Positions 1 to 8,200 of a stretch of 18,667 bases of DNA are shown here, one piece after another (within the stretch, counting starts at the first letter, position 1; every line of letters begins with the position of its first letter). Location: NCBI GenBank assembly GCA_023412765.1, contig JAEZBX010000325.1, positions 1-18,667 on the forward strand. Reading direction: 5' to 3'. Both the position numbers and the translations under genes were made by a program. This stretch comes from Bacteroidota bacterium (GTDB taxonomy: Bacteria > Bacteroidota > Bacteroidia > Cytophagales > Cyclobacteriaceae). The notes under the pieces are model-generated. The model made no database searches and was not told where the DNA came from. It saw only the letters and a list, made by a program, of their open reading frames with translations.

Positions 1-567
1 TTGTTTAAGACGTTTTATGATTACAGGTTCGGTGATAATGCAGTTCAACACGGTCTTTGGAAAAATCTTATCGCTTTTGTTCACGGACACCAGGGAAAGA
101 AAATACCAGATCTGCTCGATTATCAGAAGATAGACTTCCTGTCGCCAGCACGCCAAAGCGAGGCACTGATTCCATTGTATCCGTTGCCAACCCATCACCA
201 TGCATGGTATTATAGCTGGCTTGACATGCCACAGTTTCCATTTCTCAAAAGTCGCCGTTTATTTCAGGAACATATCTATCCGCAACGAATGCAGCGCATT
301 ATTGAAAATGTAAAAGTGCATTCACCTGAGGTTGTACTTATGTACGGGATGGAGAATGTCAGCGCACTCAAAGCTTCAGTGCAGGAACATTTTCCTTCAG
401 CAAAATTCAAAATGATAAAAGCCATTAAACAGAAGATACCCCAACATCACCTCGCAGAAGTAAACAGCACTAAATTACTGATTACTACCCAGGTACCGGC
501 ACTGCGTCATAATCGTGTGGAGACGGGGTTTGATTGGGAACAACTCGGAAATGTGTTGAAGTGTTGA
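1..567 (+). CDS. Unrecognised protein, C-terminal part (5' end probably outside the window)
   Basis: The frame is open from the first base to a TGA at 565-567 and gives about 188 residues. The first codon is TTG exactly at the window edge, so the true start is probably upstream. I do not recognise the family. Visible features are a His/Trp/Tyr-rich stretch (THHHAWYYSW near residues 64-73), a basic middle, and a predicted beta strand PEVVLMYG near residue 109, followed by a C-terminal segment ending TTQVPALRHNRVETGFDW. This could be an alpha/beta fold of the uracil-DNA-glycosylase-like type, but that is only an impression. There is no signal peptide or membrane segment in the visible part. The last four codons (V-L-K-C) and the stop lie inside a GTGTTGAN repeat array, so the original C terminus may have been altered by that repeat. 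Confidence 0.6.
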   Translation: MFKTFYDYRFGDNAVQHGLWKNLIAFVHGHQGKKIPDLLDYQKIDFLSPARQSEALIPLYPLPTHHHAWYYSWLDMPQFPFLKSRRLFQEHIYPQRMQRIIENVKVHSPEVVLMYGMENVSALKASVQEHFPSAKFKMIKAIKQKIPQHHLAEVNSTKLLITTQVPALRHNRVETGFDWEQLGNVLKC

Positions 568-580
568 GGTGTTGATGTTT
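553..580 (+). repeat. GTGTTGAN octamer array A
   Basis: Three head-to-tail octamers (GTGTTGAA, GTGTTGAG, GTGTTGAT) run from 553 to 576 and are followed by GTTT. The array supplies the final codons and the TGA stop of the upstream gene. The same unit occurs at 3691, 3780 and 5242. Confidence 0.85.
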
Positions 581-601
581 CCGATAGCTAAACGAGCAGT
601 T

Positions 602-659
602 CCTCCCTATACCTTATACCCTATACCTCCCTATTCCTTATTCCCTACTCCCTATTCCG
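602..659 (+). repeat. Degenerate heptamer array (YTATWCC)
   Basis: A pyrimidine-rich run is made of seven 7-bp units close to YTATWCC (CTATACC, TTATACC, CTATACC, then after TCC: CTATTCC, TTATTCC, CTACTCC, CTATTCC). It fills part of the spacer between the first gene and the PadR gene. The units fall into two homogeneous blocks (TATACC-type, then WTTCC-type), which suggests local tandem expansion. No function is evident. Confidence 0.6.
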
Positions 660-741
660 TCCGAAAATATTTCCTTACCAACAAGTAATCTTCTCCCAAA
701 ATTAAAGTATATTAACTACATTTAAGTCAAATATACCGAAA

Positions 742-1074
742 GTGAACAGACACCAACTTGGAGAATTTGAAGAAATAGTAATGCTCACAGTGGGCATTCT
801 CTATAAAGAAGCGTATGGGGTTGCCATCATCGATGAAATTGAATCACGCCTTGGGCGGAAGGTCAGCATTGGCGCATTGCAAACTGTTTTAAGGCGGCTG
901 GAAAGAAAAGGATATTTAATGTCCGAGTTTGGCGAGGCAACGAACGTACGCGGCGGAAAGCGTAAGCGATACTATAGCCTTACATCTCTCGGTTCAAGAG
1001 TGTTGCGTGAATCCCAGGAGCAGCGCGCAGAACTGTTCAAGGCAATTCCCAGGGTTGCCTTCCCTAAATCGTAA
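742..1074 (+). CDS. PadR family transcriptional regulator
   Basis: This is a 110-residue winged-helix DNA-binding protein. It starts at GTG 742; no in-frame ATG gives a full domain, and residues from LGEFEEIVMLTVGIL onward match the PadR N-terminal helix. The wing region is seen as RRLERKGYL (about residues 51-59) followed by GGKRKRYYSLTSLG (about 71-84), the PadR signature. The length is that of the small PadR subfamily, with only a short C-terminal dimerisation helix. The gene ends 4 nt before the start of a large permease, so the two are surely co-transcribed. In Bacteroidetes and Acidobacteria such PadR proteins are commonly paired with permease-prefix ABC permeases and presumably control them. 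The inducer is unknown. Confidence 0.92.
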   Translation: MNRHQLGEFEEIVMLTVGILYKEAYGVAIIDEIESRLGRKVSIGALQTVLRRLERKGYLMSEFGEATNVRGGKRKRYYSLTSLGSRVLRESQEQRAELFKAIPRVAFPKS

Positions 1075-1078
1075 CGTT

Positions 1079-3688
1079 ATGCCTGACATCAAGCCTCCCC
1101 ATCTATTCGTTCGATTCTTTCGATGGTTTTGCGATCCGGCCGTTGCAGAAGATATCGAAGGCGATCTTACTGAAATGTTCTATCGCGATGTAAAAAGTGG
1201 GAATCACTTCCAAGCCCGAGTTCGCTTTTCCATAAATACCCTTCGACTATTCCGACCTGGAATCATAAAAAAAGTTCGTCCACCATCATATAATGACTCA
1301 TCTCCCATGCTAAAAAACTATTTCATAACCTCCGTCCGCTCATTGATGAGAAACAAAGGCTTTTCCATGATCAATATCATCGGGCTTGCTGTAGGCCTGG
1401 CGACTTTCAGTCTCATCTCCCTTTATGTCTATCACCAACTGAGCTTTGACCGTTATCACAAGAACGCCGACAGGATTGTGCGTATTGTCGAAAATCTTCG
1501 GACAGAAAATGAGTTGTTGTTTCAATCTACGAGTTCTCCTCCAATGGGTCCGCGGATGCTCAAGGAGTTTCCAGAAGTTGAAAACTACGTCCGGTTTCAG
1601 AACTGGAGTCTCGTCGGCCAACGGAATGGCAATTCTTACTATGAACGCGACTGTTACATTGCCGACAGCACTGTATTTGATATTTTCAGTTTTAACCTTA
1701 CCAAAGGGGATAAAAAATCTGCGCTGCGTGAACCGTATTCTATCGTTCTAACTGAATCAATGGCTAAAAAATATTTTGGGGCCGAAGATCCAGTAGGCCA
1801 AACGTTACAGATGGACTACGATAACTACAAAGTTACAGGCATAGTCGAAGACCCACCTGAAAACTCACATTTTCGTTTCACGAACCTTATTTCCTTTTCG
1901 ACCTGGAGCCAATACAACAAAGGTGGAGAAGAGAAAGGCTGGTTTTGGAATGGCTTTCACACCTATCTCTTGCTTCATGATAAGAAATCAATCGAAAAAG
2001 TAAGCGCGAAGATGAAAGGGTTTATCGATAAAAATATTGGAAAAGGTGGAATGTATTACGAAGACCTCCCGCTTCAGCCTCTTACCAGTATTTATATGGC
2101 ACCGCAACGCTCGTGGGAAAATGGAACCCGAGGCAGTATGAGCAATGTATACATACTCTCCATTATTGCTGTATTTATTCTGGCAATAGCGTGCTTTAAC
2201 TATATCAACCTTGCGACCGCCCGGGCGTCCAGGCGTCTGAAAGAGGTCGGACTTCGTAAATCATTGGGCGCAATGCGCAGTATGCTCATAGCACAGTTTC
2301 TTGGTGAATCGATTATCGTTGCAGTTGTCGCATCATTGATTGCAGCGCTTCTTGCATGGATGGCACTTCCTGCATTCCGCACACTCATTGAATCTCCATT
2401 AAGCCTTTCCATATTGCCCAGTCCGTGGATAACATTTGCCGCGGCAATTGCGCTGGTGTTTATTATAGGTATTTTAGCCGGTGCCTACCCTGCTCTCATT
2501 ATTTCACGCTTCCATCCATTGCAAGTATTTCGTCCCTCTACGAAAGGGTGGTACAGCCATCACAATTTCAGAAAAGTTCTGGTTACTACTCAATTCATTT
2601 TATCCATTGGACTAGTAGCCGGAACGTTGCTTGTCAACGACCAATTAGATCTGATGCGCAACCAGGACCTAGGCTTTAACAAGAATGCTACATTGATCCT
2701 GCCAACCAATGGAGATACCACAATCATAAAGCACCTGGATGCTTTTAAAAATGAACTGAAGCTTGTAAAAGGTGTACGCACTGTAACTGGTTCCGCTTCC
2801 GTGCCAGGACAGGGAACAAATAATTTGTATACAGAGATTGAAATGACTGACGGAAAAATGTCTCCGACGAACATCAATTTTAACTTTGCCGATCATGATT
2901 TTATAAGCAGCTACGGAATAAAACTTCTTGCTGGTCGCGATTTCCTTCGCGAAGTACAAGCGGATGATACCACCGCCGTGCTGATCAACGAAACTGCCAT
3001 CAAGAATTTTGGATGGACGCCGGAGCAGGCGATTGGAAAACGGTTCAGAATGGGCGACACCAACGGAAAGATTATAGGCGTGATGAAAGATTTCCATTAC
3101 AGATCATTGCATATGAAGGTTGAGCCATTGCTCATTGCTTTGACAAAGGGCGTAAGAAGTTTGTCGATTCACCTCGATGAGAGTAACATATCAGAATCGG
3201 TGGATCGCTTGCGGCAAAAATGGAATGAACTTGTGCCTCACCTTCCGTTTGATTATTCCTTTCTTGATGTAGACTTCGACAGACAATACAAAGCTGATCA
3301 GCAGCTCGGAAAAGTAGCTGGGATCTTCACTGGGCTGGCAATCTTTATCGGATGTCTGGGTCTGTTGGGATTGACTTCGTTCGTTGTCGAGCGGAGAACC
3401 AAGGAAATTGGTATCCGTAAAGTTCTCGGTGCGTCTGTCCCGAGCGTTGTAATTCTTATTGCACGAGAATTTGTATGGTTAATTATGGTTGCTCTGGTCA
3501 TAGCCACACCTCTGACGTGGTATTTGATTCAGGAATGGGAACAGAATTTTACCTTGCAAGCTGCGATCAATCCTGTGAGGTTTTTGATGGCCGGAGCTGC
3601 TGTTTTCATTTTTGCCTGGCTAACCATTAGCGTTCTGTCGCTTCGGGCTGCGTCGGAGAATCCGACGAAAGCGTTGAGAGTGGAGTGA
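1079..3688 (+). CDS. ABC transporter permease with permease-prefix domain (FtsX/MacB type)
   Basis: An 869-residue membrane protein starts at ATG 1079, 4 nt after the PadR stop. The open frame extends further upstream, but only inside padR. Residues 1 to about 70 (PPHLFVRFFRWFCDP, AEDIEGDLTEMF) match the cytoplasmic 'permease prefix' domain. A membrane segment near 98-118 follows, then a MacB-like periplasmic domain to about 350. The first FtsX block spans about 355-475 with the coupling motif EVGLRKSLGA. A membrane helix lies near 500-519, then a second periplasmic domain, and a second FtsX block at about 745-865 with EIGIRKVLGA. This fused two-half arrangement resembles MacB-class transporters, which move substrates such as peptides or lipoproteins or drive mechanotransmission. 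No ATPase gene lies beside it, so it must borrow one encoded elsewhere or act without one. Substrate unknown. Confidence 0.92.
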   Translation: MPDIKPPHLFVRFFRWFCDPAVAEDIEGDLTEMFYRDVKSGNHFQARVRFSINTLRLFRPGIIKKVRPPSYNDSSPMLKNYFITSVRSLMRNKGFSMINIIGLAVGLATFSLISLYVYHQLSFDRYHKNADRIVRIVENLRTENELLFQSTSSPPMGPRMLKEFPEVENYVRFQNWSLVGQRNGNSYYERDCYIADSTVFDIFSFNLTKGDKKSALREPYSIVLTESMAKKYFGAEDPVGQTLQMDYDNYKVTGIVEDPPENSHFRFTNLISFSTWSQYNKGGEEKGWFWNGFHTYLLLHDKKSIEKVSAKMKGFIDKNIGKGGMYYEDLPLQPLTSIYMAPQRSWENGTRGSMSNVYILSIIAVFILAIACFNYINLATARASRRLKEVGLRKSLGAMRSMLIAQFLGESIIVAVVASLIAALLAWMALPAFRTLIESPLSLSILPSPWITFAAAIALVFIIGILAGAYPALIISRFHPLQVFRPSTKGWYSHHNFRKVLVTTQFILSIGLVAGTLLVNDQLDLMRNQDLGFNKNATLILPTNGDTTIIKHLDAFKNELKLVKGVRTVTGSASVPGQGTNNLYTEIEMTDGKMSPTNINFNFADHDFISSYGIKLLAGRDFLREVQADDTTAVLINETAIKNFGWTPEQAIGKRFRMGDTNGKIIGVMKDFHYRSLHMKVEPLLIALTKGVRSLSIHLDESNISESVDRLRQKWNELVPHLPFDYSFLDVDFDRQYKADQQLGKVAGIFTGLAIFIGCLGLLGLTSFVVERRTKEIGIRKVLGASVPSVVILIAREFVWLIMVALVIATPLTWYLIQEWEQNFTLQAAINPVRFLMAGAAVFIFAWLTISVLSLRAASENPTKALRVE

Positions 3689-3690
3689 GC

Positions 3691-3728
3691 GTGTTGATGT
3701 GTTGGGGTGTTGACGTGTTGATGTTGAC
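3691..3728 (+). repeat. GTGTTGAN octamer array B
   Basis: Four tandem octamers (GTGTTGAT, GTGTTGGG, GTGTTGAC, GTGTTGAT) start 2 nt after the permease stop codon and end in GTTGAC. Positions 3699-3720 are perfectly complementary to 3782-3803 in array C, giving a 22-bp stem with a 61-nt loop between the two convergent genes. There is no U-tract as in a classical terminator. Confidence 0.85.
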
Positions 3729-3779
3729 CCAGATCTGAGTGCTCCTGGATATCCAGTCGTAATTTTGATCCGTGCGAAC

Positions 3780-3831
3780 TCCAACACGTCAACACCCCAA
3801 CACCTCAACACATACCTCAACACGTCAACAC
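3780..3831 (-). repeat. GTGTTGAN octamer array C
   Basis: Read on the minus strand there are six octamers (GTGTTGAC, GTGTTGAG, a 4-nt GTAT spacer, GTGTTGAG, GTGTTGGG, GTGTTGAC, GTGTTGGA) followed by GTTCGC. The first two units encode the last residues (V-L-T-C) and the TGA stop of the oxidoreductase gene. Part of it (3782-3803) is the inverted partner of array B. Confidence 0.85.
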
Positions 3832-4779
3832 AATTTTCCCAAGATGGTCGGCTCTGCTAAAAATCTCAAAAGCTTCGCGCGCTTGCTCGAGAGGATATGG
3901 TCCCTGGATGATTGGTTTTATTTTGCCCGCCTCGAACTGATCATTCATATAAACCAAGTCTTTGTTTGCCTTCAGCGCAACTATGATCACTTTTTTTCTA
4001 CTAAAAGCTGAGATGAGCGGACCAAGAAGCAATGCCTCCAGAAGGCGCGATATAGACCCGCCCACAGTGACGTACTTTCCATTTGGAGTTAAAGCGCGTA
4101 AGTAATGTAAGATCGGGCGGTTTGTTTTTGCGTCGAGAATTAGATCGTATTGCTTGCCGTTCTTCGTGAAATCTTCCTGCTTGTAGTCTATGGCGTGTAT
4201 GGCACCCATCGAACGCAACAACTCTAGCTTTGGCGCGCTATCAACAACGGTCACTTCTGCTCCATACAATTTGGCAATCTGGATGCCGAATGTTCCAACG
4301 CCCCCACCCGCACCGTTGATCAACAACTTTTGACCAGGTTGAATTTGTCCTTTGTCAATTAAGCCTTGCACGGCCAGCATTGCCGCCTGCGGTATGGCCG
4401 CAGCCTCGCAGAATGACATCGCAGGCGATTTTAATTCAAGCATATTCTCAGGGGCACACACGTATTCAGCCAATCCACCCCACTTACCACTGAGGTCACC
4501 AAAGACTTCATCACCAACCTTAAACCTCCGTACTTGCCCACCAACTGTTTCTACACGACCGGCAATGTCGGATCCAGGGATCTGGAAGCGTGGCTTGAAT
4601 AGTCCGTAGAATAAGCGGTTTACAAACAGGGAACCTTCTACAAGCGACCAGTCCCAATCGTTCAGGGACACTGCATGTACCTTGATCAGAACTTCATTTT
4701 CCTTTGGACTCGGCCTTTCAACTTCTTTGAGTTCCAACACTTCAGGGCCACCATACTTGGTATAAACGACAGCTTTCAA
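3817..4779 (-). CDS. NAD(P)-dependent MDR oxidoreductase (zinc-free quinone reductase-like)
   Basis: This 320-residue cytoplasmic enzyme belongs to the medium-chain dehydrogenase/reductase superfamily. The N-terminal GroES-like domain (about 1-125) contains PGSDIAGRVETVG (68-80) and FKVGDEVFGD (86-95). The Rossmann domain has the nucleotide-binding loop GAGGGVGTFG (156-165) after PGQKLLINGA. The zinc-dependent alcohol dehydrogenase signature GHE and the structural four-cysteine lobe are both absent, so it should act as a zinc-independent quinone or enone reductase that uses NAD(P)H. Length and motif order are normal, apart from a C terminus (VLTC) and stop encoded by repeat array C. The gene stands alone, convergent with the permease. 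Its physiological substrate cannot be told from sequence. Confidence 0.9.
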   Translation of the reverse strand: MKAVVYTKYGGPEVLELKEVERPSPKENEVLIKVHAVSLNDWDWSLVEGSLFVNRLFYGLFKPRFQIPGSDIAGRVETVGGQVRRFKVGDEVFGDLSGKWGGLAEYVCAPENMLELKSPAMSFCEAAAIPQAAMLAVQGLIDKGQIQPGQKLLINGAGGGVGTFGIQIAKLYGAEVTVVDSAPKLELLRSMGAIHAIDYKQEDFTKNGKQYDLILDAKTNRPILHYLRALTPNGKYVTVGGSISRLLEALLLGPLISAFSRKKVIIVALKANKDLVYMNDQFEAGKIKPIIQGPYPLEQAREAFEIFSRADHLGKIVLTC

Positions 4780-4933
4780 TTTGCTTTAATTGATAAATTG
4801 GGAATAAGACGTTGAAGTTATAGCAATGTTACTAATCCTACTTTGTTAAGTTACGATGGGATGAACAAAAGCAATGTCACACTTAAAAACGTACAATGCA
4901 TGTTGGAGTTAGTGATTCTTTACGACGATTTTT

Positions 4934-5165
4934 TTACCGCATGACGCAAAGGCGCAAGGGTGTGTTAATGGAGATCATTTAAGACCTCCAGGTCGAGGCT
5001 TCCTCGCATGTTGAGTATCTAATGAACGGTCCGACAGGACGCAAAGCCAGCTGCCTTGCGGCAGGGGTAATGCATCACTACATCAAACAAAGTCTTCTCC
5101 AGTCCAATCCATACGTAAAGACTCCAATACGTAATAACTTTGCGTCGTCGCGTCTTTGCGGTTAA
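4934..5165. repeat. Inverted-repeat element with CGCAAAG-type ends
   Basis: The plus strand at 4934-4960 reads TTACCGCATGACGCAAAGGC and onward. The minus strand from 5165 down to 5136 reads TTAACCGCAAAGACGCGACG and onward. These are related, inverted ends about 230 bp apart. Inside lie two tight hairpins (4983-4994, GACCT-CC-AGGTC; 4994-5006, CGAGG-CTT-CCTCG) and another palindrome at 5051-5064 sitting next to a GACGCAAAG copy. The arrangement is MITE- or REP-like. The arms are imperfect and no target-site duplication was identified. Confidence 0.5.
5051..5064. repeat. Small palindrome CTGCC-TTGC-GGCAG
   Basis: A 5-bp stem with a 4-nt loop lies directly after a GACGCAAAG motif inside the larger repeat. 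It resembles the palindrome CCTGCC-TATC-GGCAGG at 14648-14663, which also interrupts a repeat arm. Confidence 0.6.
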
Positions 5166-5241
5166 TAGTTTTAGTCCAAAACCCCTTGATCTGGCTGAGG
5201 CATTTGCTTCCATAGTCAGGAGCGCCAAGACCGCAGGGAAC

Positions 5242-5272
5242 ATCAACACGTCGACCCTCAACACTTCAACAC
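5242..5272 (-). repeat. GTGTTGAN octamer array D
   Basis: On the minus strand the array reads GTGTTGAA, GTGTTGAG, a degenerate 7-bp GGTCGAC, then GTGTTGAT and GTT. It starts 8 nt after the stop codon of the RND pump gene and has the same sense orientation as that gene. Confidence 0.8.
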
Positions 5273-5280
5273 AATTCTCA

Positions 5281-8200
5281 TTACCCCTTTGGAGGTATTA
5301 ACTTATATACCACAGGCGTCACAATTCTTGATAAGATCGTGGAGCTTATAAGTCCACCGATTAAAACAATTGCCAGGGGTGCGATGAGCGGATTTGTGGA
5401 AATTGCAATCGGCAGCAATCCACCAATTGCCGTCAGCGATGTCAGTACTATCGGTAAGAACCGTACCTCTCCTGCTTCCCTGATTGCTTCATCTACTGTC
5501 TTGCCCTGTAGCCTTAGTTGATTTGTGAAATCCACCAATAATATTGAATTTTTTACTTCGACACCTGCAAGGGCAATTAATCCGATCACAGCCACGAATG
5601 ATAACGGATTCCCTGTGATCAATAACGCAATGGCTGCGCCTACAACGCCAAGTGGAATAACGCTCAAAACGATCAGCATACTCTTAAAAGTTTTGAACAT
5701 CAAAATCAATACTGCTACAAACATGAATATAGTGACAATAATTACCGGACCGAGACCTCCGAACGATTCATTGCTGGCCTCGACTTCTCCACCCATCATG
5801 AAGCTATAACCCTCAGGCAATTTTATCCCGTTCATCCTATCGACGACATCGTTAATTACCTGATCGTTGAGGTATCCCTTTTTCACAAAGGCCGACACAG
5901 ATACCATTCTCATTTTATTGTAATGGTTAATACTTAGCGGAGCTGACTCTAATTTCAGCGAAGCAATTTGTTCCAGTGGAACGGGTGTTCCGGTTCTATT
6001 ATTCACGAAGAGATTATCCAGGGAAGCGAGTGTCGCTCTTTCTTTTTTCGGAGTAGTAAGGAGAACTCCATAGTCTTCCCCTTCAGCATCCGAGAAACTT
6101 CCCATGTCCAGTCCCGCAATAGCCAGCCGGACAGTACGGTCGATGTCAACAGTATTAATTCCGCTCATTCGGGCTTTGTCTCGATTAATGCTCACACGGA
6201 TGTCGCTCTTCAGATTGCTCACCGGGTTATTGACATAGATCGTGCCTTCGGTTTCTTTCAGCATCGCCTCAATCTCGGATGCATACGATCTTAGTGAATC
6301 AAGATTATCGCCAAACAACCTTATCTCTACCGGCGCGACAATTGGCGGACCTTGTTCAAAATTCTTAACCTCTATTTTGGCGCCCGGGTAGGTCTTAAAC
6401 TCCTCGCGAAGCGTATTGATGATGTTAATCTTTTCCTTCGGAGTTGTGTCGTCATACAACTGCACAAAAATCTGCGCAAAATCCGTTCGTTCGTTTTCCT
6501 GAACTACATTATAGTATACTCTGGGATTTCCTTTTCCAACGTTAGTCGCATAGTAAGCTACTTCGGGAATTTTGCTCACCACAGCCTCGACATGACGTGC
6601 CACGGAATCCGTATTGCCAAGATTTGTTTGAAGTGGTGTTATTGCATTAATAACAAACTGCGGCTTTTCAGATGCTGGAAACAATGCAAAACCGATCAAG
6701 GGAAATAATTGTAACGATCCGATGAAGATTGCACCAGCAATAATCGTTGTTGCAACGGGATGCTTAAGCGCCTTATCTAGCAGGCGGGAATAACTACCAT
6801 GGATGAGTTTTTGCAACGTCACCATAAAAACGTTACTACCTTTTGAACCATGATCCTTTAAAAGCCTGCTTGACAAGAACGGAATTACCGTAAGCGATAC
6901 AAGCATTGAAGCTACAACGGACATGATAACAGCAAGAGGAAGTCCCCGGATAAAATCACCGGCACCCTCGGGCAGAAATACAAGGGGCATAAATGCAATG
7001 ATCAAGGTAGCAGTACATCCTACCACTGCCAGTCCGATTTGTTTTGTTGCCTTGATCGTAGACTCTAACCGAGAATGCCCCTCACGCATCCACCGTTCAA
7101 TATTCTCCACTACAACGATACTGTCATCTACCAGCAGGCCAAGGGCAACGACCAGTCCGACAATACTTAATTGATTCAGACTGATACCAAGCATATTCAA
7201 CAATACCAGACCAATAGCCAATGATAACGGAATGGATATCATTACAATAGCAGCTGCGCGAAAACCTAATGGCAACAATGTAATCGAGACCAAAAATATA
7301 GCGATTAAGAAATCCTTTCCCAGTCCTGCAAGTCTTCCATTGACATTATCCGCCTGATCGAAATGATGCACCATATCAATGTTCTGCGGCAGCTTTTTGC
7401 TATAGGCCTCGAGAACGGGCGCATACGCCTTCTGCGTTGAAGTGATATTCAAGCCGGGTTTTTGAGCTGCAATAACAAACACACAGCGGTGTCCGTTAAG
7501 TCGGGTGATGTGTTTTGTCTCATCAAAGGTTATGTACGCATCTGCTACATCACTTAGAAATATGTTCTTCCCGTTGGATGAATGAACGATCGTGTTCTTT
7601 ATTTCATCAAGTGATTTATAATTACCGCTGGTTTTGATGCTGAATGATTTTGATCCTGCATCCACACTGCCACCTGGAATGTTGGCCATTTCGCTTTGCA
7701 GACTTCCCATTATTGCCTCCAACGGGATGTGCATCTGCGCAATTTTTTCGAGACGCAACTCTATTCGCGCAATTTGCTCAGGCAAGCCTTGCACCTCGAC
7801 GTTCTTCAATGACGATATTTTTTCTAATTCGTCCTGCAATGCTTCAGCATGATATTTCAGTTTCGTTCTGGAAGCATTCTCAGAAATTAAAGCGACCTGG
7901 AGAATATTAACATCCGACGGCTGAAATTTTTTGACTTCCAGGCTGAAGATATCTTTTGGCAAATCTCCTCGTATGCCGTTTATTTCTCTTACAAGCTCCT
8001 GGTATTTATCGTCAGGATCGCTTTCGTATTTGTATTCAACATTGAACACCGCCAGCCCATCCGTGATCGTTGTCTTAATGCGCTTCATATCTTCAAGCTC
8101 ATTGATCTTTTCTTCGATCGGATCAACAACCAATTCTTCCAAATCGGTAGGGCTTGTCCCCGGGTATACAACAACAACGGAAAATTGAGGTGCTTCGATT

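Larger units (their letters stand above)
4780..5280. other. Gene-free region of 501 bp rich in repeats
   Basis: I see no convincing coding region here; the open frame at 5019-5264 on the minus strand has a composition unlike a protein and overlaps repeats. The stretch next to the oxidoreductase start (4780-4930) should carry its promoter, but no clear TTTG/TAnnTTTG pair was found. From 4934 to 5272 it consists mostly of small inverted and direct repeats, listed separately. Confidence 0.7.

Noticed and set aside
568..741. Possible CRISPR-like array near the heptamer and octamer repeats
   Set aside because: Units are 7-8 bp without spacers, so these are simple tandem repeats and not a CRISPR array.
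929..1078. Upstream extension of the permease frame to 929
   Set aside because: It lies inside padR in another frame and its residues do not resemble the permease family; ATG 1079 directly begins the prefix domain.
4934..5165. Possible insertion sequence remnant
   Set aside because: No transposase fragment is present in any frame and no target-site duplication was found; recorded only as a repeat element.
5019..5264. 81-codon minus-strand open frame downstream of the RND gene
   Set aside because: It overlaps several intergenic repeats and an octamer array, has no recognisable domain or start signal, and is best seen as chance.
6352..6708. 118-codon plus-strand open frame inside the RND gene
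   Set aside because: It is antisense to a well-conserved coding sequence with intact catalytic residues, so a shadow frame.
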